A DNA stretch of 64,000 bases from Candidatus Nyctobacter psychrophilus (GTDB taxonomy: Bacteria > Vulcanimicrobiota > Vulcanimicrobiia > Vulcanimicrobiales > Vulcanimicrobiaceae). The notes under the pieces are model-generated. The model did no database searches. It was given only the letters and a program-made list of their open reading frames with translations, and had not been told where the DNA came from. The stretch covers positions 1-64,000 of the forward strand of contig JACRTY010000054.1 of NCBI GenBank assembly GCA_014305025.1, read 5' to 3'. Position numbers and translations under genes: made by a program. Shown in pieces: positions 47,396 through 53,583 of this stretch. The stretch's first letter is position 1, and every line of letters begins with the position of its first letter.

Positions 47396-47632
47396 CTTTG
47401 TGCCTTCGGACACGATAAAAAGCAGAAGCTGGGCCCGCGAGTGGACCCCGACTTTGTGGAAAATCTTCGTCAGGTGCTTTTCGACGGTTTTTTCGGTGAT
47501 TTCGAGCGTCCCGGCGATCCCTTTGTTCGAATAGCCGAGCGCCACGCAGCCCGCAATCTGGCGCTCACGGTCGGAAAGCAGCGACCAATTCGAAGTGGCC
47601 GACGGAATCCGCCGGCCGCCAACGGCGTCCAT
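47393..47632 (-). CDS. HTH-only LuxR-type regulator 2
   Basis: 79 residues: a short head (MDAVGGRRIPSATSNWS) and one LuxR/GerE helix-turn-helix (LLSDRERQIAGCVALGYSNK, then GIAGTLEITEKTVEKHLTKI and FHKVGVHSRAQLLLFI). It is a close paralog of regulator 1, which follows 48 bp downstream on the same strand. TATGAT lies six bases before the ATG, so the mRNA should be leaderless. With no sensory domain, it may act as a constitutive activator, a partner of a larger LuxR protein, or a competitor for the shared box. Confidence 0.8.
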   Translation of the reverse strand: MDAVGGRRIPSATSNWSLLSDRERQIAGCVALGYSNKGIAGTLEITEKTVEKHLTKIFHKVGVHSRAQLLLFIVSEGTK

Positions 47633-47638
47633 GCCGCT

Positions 47639-47682
47639 ATCATACGGCGCTTTGCGCGCCCTGCGTATGGGGGTAAACCCTA
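47639..47682 (-). promoter_or_regulatory. Box promoter of LuxR-type regulator 2
   Basis: TAGGGTTTACCCCCATA reads 47682 to 47666 on the minus strand, and TATGAT reads 47644-47639, again 38 bp apart start to start. It is back to back with the next box (47690), separated by seven bases. Confidence 0.8.
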
Positions 47683-47689
47683 ATAGACT

Positions 47690-47733
47690 CAGGGTTTAGC
47701 CCCATACTTTTGCAACGTCCGCTCGCGTAGGCT
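47690..47733 (+). promoter_or_regulatory. Box promoter of the lipoprotein pseudogene
   Basis: CAGGGTTTAGCCCCATA at 47690-47706 differs from the box consensus at two positions. TAGGCT at 47728-47733 is the -10, 38 bp from box start. Downstream GCTTTCGACTAGC is shared with the promoters at 48166 and 51233. Confidence 0.7.
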
Positions 47734-47775
47734 GCTTTCGACTAGCCCGCTTTGGTATTCAGAAAGCGAAAACCG

Positions 47776-48160
47776 ATGCATTCCTTCAAAGGCTTCCTCT
47801 GGCCGGCGATGGCGCTTCTGGCCATGATGATCGCCGCACAACCCCAATCCACAGAAGCGCAGCACAATTGCTTCGATGCCGGCGCCCAGCGCGTCTCCAT
47901 CGGCCACACCCAGTCCCGGCGCGTCTCCGTCCACATCACCCAGCCCGCGGGGCGGCACAACCCCAGAATTTCAACCGCAAGCGAAGCCGGATTTAGCGGC
48001 AACTTCATGGCGGTAAAGCAACAATACGGCAATTGCGACCGTGACGCCGCCAAGTTCCAAAATCGCGACCAGAACCGATCGTTCGCGAATCGCCGCGTAG
48101 TGCACGGCGACGCAGCGCACCAATGTTGCGCTGCACATTCACCACGTGGGATAAGCCTAA
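47776..48160 (+). pseudogene. Decayed copy of the 51320 lipoprotein gene
   Basis: The DNA aligns with 51250-51740: same promoter, GAAAACGATGC-type start, ATGCATTCCTTCA versus ATGCCTTCCTTCA, then CCGGCGATGGC, TTCGATGCCGGCGCC and AGCGCGTCTCC, CACCCAGTCCCGGCG, and GAATTTCA.CCGCAA.CGAAGC. Relative to the intact gene it has lost about 50 bp, including the lipobox cysteine codon, and a second block of about 80 bp or more, and the frame is broken. An open frame persists by chance (138 codons if read from 47752) but its product no longer resembles the parent after the signal sequence. Confidence 0.7.
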
Positions 48161-48165
48161 GAGGG

Positions 48166-48209
48166 TAGGGTTTACCCCCATGCTCCCGAGGTTCGAGATC
48201 GCGTACACT
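48166..48209 (+). promoter_or_regulatory. Box promoter of the propeller lipoprotein
   Basis: A perfect TAGGGTTTACCCCCAT at 48166-48181, then TACACT at 48204-48209, 38 bp from box start. GCTTTCGAATAGC follows, as at 51233. The expected transcription start is near 48216, giving a leader of about 35 bases. Confidence 0.8.
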
Positions 48210-48250
48210 GCTTTCGAATAGCTCCTCAGCTCTTAGAAAGCGACCTGAAC

Positions 48251-49312
48251 ATGCGTTTCGCCAAACTCCTTGCACTGCCGACCACGCTTTTGGGGGCGGC
48301 GGTTATCGGCTGTGGCGGCGGCAACGTCGCCCTTACCCCGCAACACTCGGCGCCCACGAAGGCGCCGACGACGACCCCGACCATGATGCCAAGCGTGACC
48401 CCGAGCATGGTCGCGTCACCGCTCTATTACACGACGGATGCCGGTTCGAACGCGCTCACGGCGTATCGGTTGACTGCCAATGGCAACATCGCGCCGACCG
48501 TGACGATCGCCGGATCGAATACGGGCCTCGCCTATCCACGACGGATCGAATTCGATGCCTCGGGCACCGCGTACGTTTCGAACGCTCCCGCGTCCGGCCC
48601 GCACGCGATCACGGAATACAGCAGTGGGTCAAACGGCAACGTGTCACCGGTTCGTACCATTTCCGGTTCGAATACCGGGCTTACGGGCGCCGACGGTCTG
48701 TTCCTTAATGCGTCGGGTGACCTGTACGTAGCGAACTGCGTCACCTGCTTTCAGTCATCGGGCACGGCCGACGCCGTCCTCGAGTTTGCTCCCGGCGCAA
48801 ATGGTAACGTTGCGCCGATCGCCACGCTCTCGGGTCCGAACACCGGCTTGGCCGGGACCACCAACCTCACGTTCGATGCGGCCGGCGATCTCTTGACGAC
48901 CAGCGCGACCGGATCGCCCGGCATCCTCATTTTCGCTCCCGGTGCGACCGGAAACGTAGCGCCGACCGGTACGATCAGCGGCTCGAATACGGGCATCAAT
49001 GGTCCCGAGTGCGTCGTGGTCGACACTACCGGCGCGATCTACGTCTGCAATTCCGGAGCTAACACCATTACGGTGTATGCAGCGGGTTCGCAGGGAAATG
49101 TTGCCCCGGTGCGCACGCTCGGAGGTTCGAACACGCTCCTTGCCGGGCCCACGCAGCTCGCCTTCGACGCTGCCGGAAACATGTACGTCGCGAACTCCGG
49201 CAGCGCTTCGCTGACCGTTTACGCTCCGGGCGCCAGCGGCAATCAAGTACCGCTGTTCACGGTAACGGGGAGTTCGACGGGCCTAAACATCCCGATTGGC
49301 TTAGCGTTATAA
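48251..49312 (+). CDS. Lipoprotein with NHL/SMP-30-like repeats
   Basis: 353 residues. A lipoprotein signal ends in AVIGCGGG; a Thr/Pro linker (APTKAPTTTPTMMPSVTP) follows. The rest is about six repeats of 45-53 residues, each with a 'GNVAPVRTISGSNTGL' turn, an 'FDAAGNMYVANS' strand and a 'TVYAPGA' strand, the pattern of an NHL-like beta-propeller. Such propellers bind proteins or glycans outside the cell. It is box-controlled and ends at a strong hairpin. Confidence 0.8.
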   Translation: MRFAKLLALPTTLLGAAVIGCGGGNVALTPQHSAPTKAPTTTPTMMPSVTPSMVASPLYYTTDAGSNALTAYRLTANGNIAPTVTIAGSNTGLAYPRRIEFDASGTAYVSNAPASGPHAITEYSSGSNGNVSPVRTISGSNTGLTGADGLFLNASGDLYVANCVTCFQSSGTADAVLEFAPGANGNVAPIATLSGPNTGLAGTTNLTFDAAGDLLTTSATGSPGILIFAPGATGNVAPTGTISGSNTGINGPECVVVDTTGAIYVCNSGANTITVYAAGSQGNVAPVRTLGGSNTLLAGPTQLAFDAAGNMYVANSGSASLTVYAPGASGNQVPLFTVTGSSTGLNIPIGLAL

Positions 49313-49335
49313 CCCCGTAGCGATCGTTTCCAAGC

Positions 49336-49365
49336 CCCGCCGGCATCATGCGTGGTGCCGGCGGG
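49336..49365 (+). terminator. Hairpin after the propeller lipoprotein
   Basis: CCCGCCGGCA and TGCCGGCGGG form a perfect 10-bp stem with a 10-base loop 24 bp after the stop. The bases after it are purine-rich, not a T-run. Confidence 0.65.
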
Positions 49366-49385
49366 AAGAGAGGGCGCTGGCATTT

Positions 49386-50585
49386 GTGAAAGTCGAAATT
49401 CGCGTGCTTTTTTTGAAGTCCGTCGGCTTGCCGGCGATCGGCGTTTTAGCGTTCGCGGTCAGCGCGTGCGGCGGCGCGAACATGGTGTCCGCGCCGACTC
49501 CGCCGACGTCAACACCGGCTTCGACGGTGCCGAGCACGGATTCGTCGGGTTTCACGATTACGGGTAGCGCGGCATCGGCGCGGTACAGCGCCCTCGATCA
49601 GCCGATGAAATCGTTCATGCAGCAGTATGGCATCCGCGCCGGGCAACTCGCCGTCGGGACCGGCGGCACCGTTTTGTTCTCGCATGCGTACACTAATTCG
49701 GCCGACCCTTCGTATATGATCACGCTACCTACGTCGATCATGCGCGTTTCGAGCATTTCGAAAGCGCCCGTGACGGCTGCAATCACGAAGCTTTACGCAT
49801 CGAACACCATCAGCCCGTCGACGCTCGTCTATCCGTATCTCGGCGTGACGAAGCCATTGTTGCCAACCCAAACGCCGGATCCCAACGCCAACGCGATCAC
49901 GGTGCAGGAACTGGTCGATCATACGGCCGGCCTCCACGATTCGAGCGCGAGCGCACCCGAGTTCAACATGTACGGCATCGAGCGTGCGGCCGGGCTAAAT
50001 GGTCCACTCACAAAGGATCAGTTCACTGCTTACCTCTACGGAACGCCGCTGTCGTCGGTTCCGGGTACCCAAGAAGTCTACTCCAACGACGGCTACTATT
50101 TATTGGCCCGCGTCATCGAAAAAGCGACCGGCCAAAACTACATCAACTGGATCGACGCAAACGTCCTCGCACCGATCGGCATAACCGACGCCGTCATCAC
50201 CGCGACGGCGGCAAGCGGACGGCGCCCAAACGAAGTGCTGTGCGACGACCCTGGGACCGGACCATCCGTACTCACCCCTCAACGAGCTACGATCGTCCCT
50301 GACTGCTACGGAGGGATCACGTATTATGAGATATTGGACGGGCCGACGTCGCTCTCGATCTCCGCGCAGTCGCTCGTCAAGTACGCCGGAACGTACAACA
50401 CGTACGGCTTGGGAGCGCGACAGCCGGGATACGCCCGCGAGGGCTCTTTCGTGGGCAGCATCTCGTGGATGGAAGCGCTGCCCGATGGCAACAATTTCGT
50501 CTTCACGTTCAACCGTCGCGTCGATCACAACGGCAACGTTTTCGACATCAGTCCGCTGACGAAGTACTTCGAGGTGAACCTTTAA
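49386..50585 (+). CDS. Serine hydrolase lipoprotein (class C beta-lactamase/DD-peptidase fold)
   Basis: 399 residues from GTG. The signal ends FAVSACGGAN, a likely lipobox, followed by a Thr/Pro/Ser linker. The SxxK motif is SISKAPVTAAITKLY (Ser nucleophile, Lys base), the YxN motif is EVYSNDGYYLLARVIEKATG, and VQELVDHTAGLHD is the conserved loop of this fold. It may be a D,D-peptidase or esterase. The third motif (K/HxG) is not obvious, GSISWMEALP being a candidate. It is separated from the propeller gene by a hairpin and has no box. Confidence 0.85.
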   Translation: MKVEIRVLFLKSVGLPAIGVLAFAVSACGGANMVSAPTPPTSTPASTVPSTDSSGFTITGSAASARYSALDQPMKSFMQQYGIRAGQLAVGTGGTVLFSHAYTNSADPSYMITLPTSIMRVSSISKAPVTAAITKLYASNTISPSTLVYPYLGVTKPLLPTQTPDPNANAITVQELVDHTAGLHDSSASAPEFNMYGIERAAGLNGPLTKDQFTAYLYGTPLSSVPGTQEVYSNDGYYLLARVIEKATGQNYINWIDANVLAPIGITDAVITATAASGRRPNEVLCDDPGTGPSVLTPQRATIVPDCYGGITYYEILDGPTSLSISAQSLVKYAGTYNTYGLGARQPGYAREGSFVGSISWMEALPDGNNFVFTFNRRVDHNGNVFDISPLTKYFEVNL

Positions 50586-50657
50586 CGGCGTCCCGTAACG
50601 GACGACCAGGAAGCAGGAACACCAGGGCGCGCTTCACTTCATGCGGGATATTGCGGC

Positions 50658-51188
50658 ATGCATATCCGTTCCACCACCATCCTCGCCGTCCGCCGTGACG
50701 GCAAGCTCGCGCTGGCGGGTGACGGGCAGGTTACCTTCGACAAGACGATCATGAAGCACGGCGCGCACAAAGTGCGCCGCATTGCCGGCGGCGGCGTGCT
50801 CGCAGGGTTTGCGGGCGGCGCCGCCGACGGCATCACCTTACTGGAGAAGTTCGAGAACAAACTTTCCGAATACAAAGACAACCTCGTCCGGGCGGCGGTC
50901 GAACTGGCCAAAGACTGGCGGCAAGATCGGGCCCTGCGGCGCCTAGAGGCGCTGCTGGTGGTCGGCAACGCGGAACATCTCTTCGTGCTCAGCGGAACCG
51001 GCGACGTTTTGGAACCCGACGAAGGCATCGCCGCGGTCGGCAGCGGCGGTCCCTATGCGCAAGCCGCAGCGATGGCGCTCCTGCGGCACAGTACGCTCGG
51101 CGCCGAACAAATAGCGCGCGCATCGCTAGAAGTCGCCGGGCGCATCGACATCTATACGAACGACGACATCATCGTCGAAGTCGTGTAG
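50658..51188 (+). CDS. hslV: HslV, peptidase subunit of the HslVU protease
   Basis: 176 residues. [20 protein letters not shown] holds the catalytic Thr, residue 6 here, after removal of a short propeptide; [16 protein letters not shown] is the normal C-terminus. HslV forms two stacked hexamers that degrade proteins unfolded by HslU. In most genomes hslU follows directly; here it lies 8.1 kb downstream after accessory genes, and a gutted second copy of hslV sits between. Confidence 0.95.
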   Translation: MHIRSTTILAVRRDGKLALAGDGQVTFDKTIMKHGAHKVRRIAGGGVLAGFAGGAADGITLLEKFENKLSEYKDNLVRAAVELAKDWRQDRALRRLEALLVVGNAEHLFVLSGTGDVLEPDEGIAAVGSGGPYAQAAAMALLRHSTLGAEQIARASLEVAGRIDIYTNDDIIVEVV

Positions 51189-51232
51189 GGTTTAGCGCTT
51201 GACTGCGCGCTCGCGGTCTTCCCGTAATAGAG

Positions 51233-51276
51233 TAGGGTTTACCCCCATACTTTTGCATCGAGCGGCTGCGTACGCT
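51233..51276 (+). promoter_or_regulatory. Box promoter of the 51320 lipoprotein
   Basis: TAGGGTTTACCCCCATA at 51233-51249, TACGCT at 51271-51276, 38 bp apart start to start. It is the best match to the downstream element shared with 47690 and 48166. Confidence 0.8.
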
Positions 51277-51319
51277 ACTTTCGAATAGCCGCTTTCGGCA
51301 TTCAGAAAGTGGAAAAACG

Positions 51320-51853
51320 ATGCCTTCCTTCAGATCCGTAAGATCCGTCGTCTTGCCGGCGATGGCCGTTCTGGCGATGACCATCGCTGCATGCAGCGGC
51401 GGCGATGTGGCGCTTACGCCGCAGTCCGCGCATAGCCCATCGCAACCGAGGCCCAGCATGGTCGCTTCGATGCCGGCGCCGAGCGCGTCTCCCTCAACCT
51501 CACCCAGTCCCGGCGTTTCCCCGTCCACATCGCCCAGCCCATCACCCAGTCCATCGGGCAGCGCTATCGTACTCAACCCGACCACCGTCGCCGTCCTACC
51601 CCCCGGGACGGCGTGCAATGGCGGGGCGGGAGTACCAGAGAATTTCACCGCAACCGAAGCCGGCTTTAGTGTCACCTTTACAGCCGTAAGCAACAATACA
51701 GCAGTTGCTACGGTGATGCCGACGAGCCCGCCAGGCACGTTTACCGTGAGCGGCACGAGTGGTGCTTCTGGAGGAAGCCAGACGACGATCACCGTGAGCG
51801 ACGGAACCAAAACGGCAACGGAGACTGTAGACATCTCGCAATGCGTACCGTAG
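51320..51853 (+). CDS. Lipoprotein with Ser/Pro linker and Ig-like domain
   Basis: 177 residues. The signal ends at MTIAACSGGD (lipobox AAC). Residues about 45-85 are SPSTSPSPGVSPSTSPSPSP-type repeats, a wall- or surface-spanning linker. The C-terminal 90 residues look Ig-like (NPTTVAVLPPGTAC, ATVMPTSPPGTFTV, TTITVSDGTKTATETVDISQ). The function is unknown, perhaps display of a small domain outside the cell. A decayed copy lies at 47776. Confidence 0.7.
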   Translation: MPSFRSVRSVVLPAMAVLAMTIAACSGGDVALTPQSAHSPSQPRPSMVASMPAPSASPSTSPSPGVSPSTSPSPSPSPSGSAIVLNPTTVAVLPPGTACNGGAGVPENFTATEAGFSVTFTAVSNNTAVATVMPTSPPGTFTVSGTSGASGGSQTTITVSDGTKTATETVDISQCVP

Positions 51854-52064
51854 TCGCTGCGCGGAACTGATGCTCGATCAGGTTCCCGAACGGCTGATTC
51901 GTTCGGGAGGGAAAAAAAATGAACCGGTGACGACGCTGCCGCCGGCACGTCGTCACCGTGAGCGACACAAGGGCGCTTACCGTAAAACCGGCGAGTGGCA
52001 GGACGCGCGGCTCTGGCTGTCAGGCGCAAGACGCGTGCCCACCGCTCATGAATAGGCAAACCGC

Positions 52065-52144
52065 ATGGGCATCCGGTCCACGACCATTCTTTCCGGTGCA
52101 TCGATATCGATACCAACGACGACATCGTCGTCGAAGCCGCGTGA
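52065..52144 (+). pseudogene. hslV: Second hslV copy reduced to its two ends
   Basis: ATG GGC ATC CGG TCC ACG translates to MGIRSTTILSG, matching the first ten residues of HslV ([10 protein letters not shown]). In another frame, immediately after, the DNA reads IDIDTNDDIVVEAA and TGA, matching the HslV end [14 protein letters not shown]. About 150 codons between are gone. It is a duplication followed by internal deletion. It is followed after 25 bp by a box promoter, just as the intact hslV is followed after 45 bp by one. Confidence 0.75.
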
Positions 52145-52168
52145 AAAGCGATGCGAGAGCGCCGGAAG

Positions 52169-52212
52169 TAGGGTATTCCCCCATACGCTTATATTGGCGG
52201 ACCGTGTAGCGT
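52169..52212 (+). promoter_or_regulatory. Box promoter of the 52219 gene
   Basis: TAGGGTATTCCCCCATA at 52169-52185 (two changes from the consensus) and TAGCGT at 52207-52212, 38 bp from box start. The start codon at 52219 lies seven bases on, so the mRNA should be leaderless. Confidence 0.65.
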
Positions 52213-52218
52213 CGACCA

Positions 52219-53583
52219 ATGCAGTATTCGACTCTATATCTTCAACGCACGGTCTCTCGGTACTTGAGCATCACCGCCAGCGCCGCCCTTCTGGCTTGTG
52301 CGGCCGTCCCCGGGGCGGTGAGCGCCGCTCAGGGAAGAATGCTTCCGCAGCACGCCGCCCCGCGCGGCTTGCGTTCGGCCGATGTCGCGAACGGGGGCCG
52401 CGTTATGGTGGGTTCCCTGCGCGGCGTCAATTCTACCCAAGACGCATTCGTCGCCGGACTAAGGCGTCTGCGCGGATACTTCGACGGTCGGCCGCACATG
52501 TTGGGCGCCGTCCGTAGCGCCAATGGAGCGATCACCATCGGAGCCTTCGATGCGACGTTGCGCGGAGCGCCGGTGCGCGGCATCGCGATCACCGCATTCG
52601 AACCTCGTGGCGGGTCGCGTGTTGGGATACTCTTCGATTATTCCGACCGCATCGCACGTTCGATCAATCCGCTCTTCGAGCGCGTGCGCGGAATGATGGT
52701 TCCGTCATCGGCGCCGGCGGTCAGTGCTGCGGCGGTCAAGCCCCTTCACGCGATCGAAGCGTCGGACGGAACCGTCGATGCGCGCATACCGGCCGGGTGG
52801 CGCCCGATCCTCCTCCGCGACGGCGCCTTCGCGGCTACTGGGCCGGACGGTTCCGAAGTCGACCAGGAGGTAAGCCTGAACTTCGCGGACCCGCGCAGCT
52901 CGCTCGCCGGTACGCCTGGGTGGCCCGCACTTCCGTACACCGCCGAGCCCGCGCAAGCGTTGAGCGCTGCGACCCGGTACGTCGTGCAGCGCGGTGGACC
53001 CGATTCGCACCTTCACATCGAGCGCGAGACGCGGGTGAGCGTGCCGCCGGGAATGGGCACCGCCGCTGAGCTGATCGGGACGGAAACGTTGCGCGGCGGT
53101 CGGCCCGGGCGCTTCGACGGCGTGGCGTTGGTCTCGCCGCTCGGGCAGTACGGCGGGTGGTCCTTATCGGTGAAGATGATCTCCGCGCCCGCGGAGACGT
53201 TCCAGCGCGAGCTGCCCACGCTGCTGGCGATCTTTGAGAGCTACCACGTCAACCAAGAGCGGCGCGGGGAGCAAGTGCACGAGAACATTGCGGCCGGCTG
53301 GCGGCAGACGCAAGCCATTCTGCAGGCGAACGCGGAGGTCCAGCAACGGAACTCCGCCGTTTTCAACGCGTCGATGGCAAACGCCCGCAACGTCCAAGAC
53401 AGCATCGATCGCTCGACTGCAGGCTTCGTTCACTATTTGAACGATACGACGGTGCTCCAGCACGTTCCGAACGGAGAGACTGGGACGGTGAATCAGAACT
53501 TTGCGACCGGACTCATCCGTGCGGATCCCCGGAATTTCCGAGAAGTTCCGGTGAGCGAATATCAGAAGGGCATCCACTACTGA
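52219..53583 (+). CDS. Secreted protein of unknown function, box-controlled
   Basis: 454 residues with a signal peptide (LSITASAALLACAAVPGAVS). The mature part has two compact regions: about 60-160 (GGRVMVGSLRGVNSTQDAFV, GAVRSANGAITIGAFDATLR) and about 180-370 (DARIPAGWRPILLRDGAFAA, ETLRGGRPGRFDGVALVSPL). A C-terminal helical stretch (AGWRQTQAILQANAEVQQRN) precedes a motif-like end, FVHYLNDTTVLQHV. I recognise no domain. It overlaps the convergent regulator gene by 7 bp. Confidence 0.65.
   Translation: MQYSTLYLQRTVSRYLSITASAALLACAAVPGAVSAAQGRMLPQHAAPRGLRSADVANGGRVMVGSLRGVNSTQDAFVAGLRRLRGYFDGRPHMLGAVRSANGAITIGAFDATLRGAPVRGIAITAFEPRGGSRVGILFDYSDRIARSINPLFERVRGMMVPSSAPAVSAAAVKPLHAIEASDGTVDARIPAGWRPILLRDGAFAATGPDGSEVDQEVSLNFADPRSSLAGTPGWPALPYTAEPAQALSAATRYVVQRGGPDSHLHIERETRVSVPPGMGTAAELIGTETLRGGRPGRFDGVALVSPLGQYGGWSLSVKMISAPAETFQRELPTLLAIFESYHVNQERRGEQVHENIAAGWRQTQAILQANAEVQQRNSAVFNASMANARNVQDSIDRSTAGFVHYLNDTTVLQHVPNGETGTVNQNFATGLIRADPRNFREVPVSEYQKGIHY

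Noticed and set aside
51186..51230. Possible eighth box at the hslV stop (TAGGGTTTAGC)
   Set aside because: Only the left half matches, the right half reads GCGCTT instead of CCCCAT, and the nearest TAATAG is 39 bp away. It may be a decayed copy but I did not count it.
51854..52064. Open frames between the 51320 lipoprotein and the hslV remnant
   Set aside because: A stretch with CACCGTGAGCGAC recalls the end of the lipoprotein gene, but the match is too short to call a second copy, and no frame has a ribosome site.
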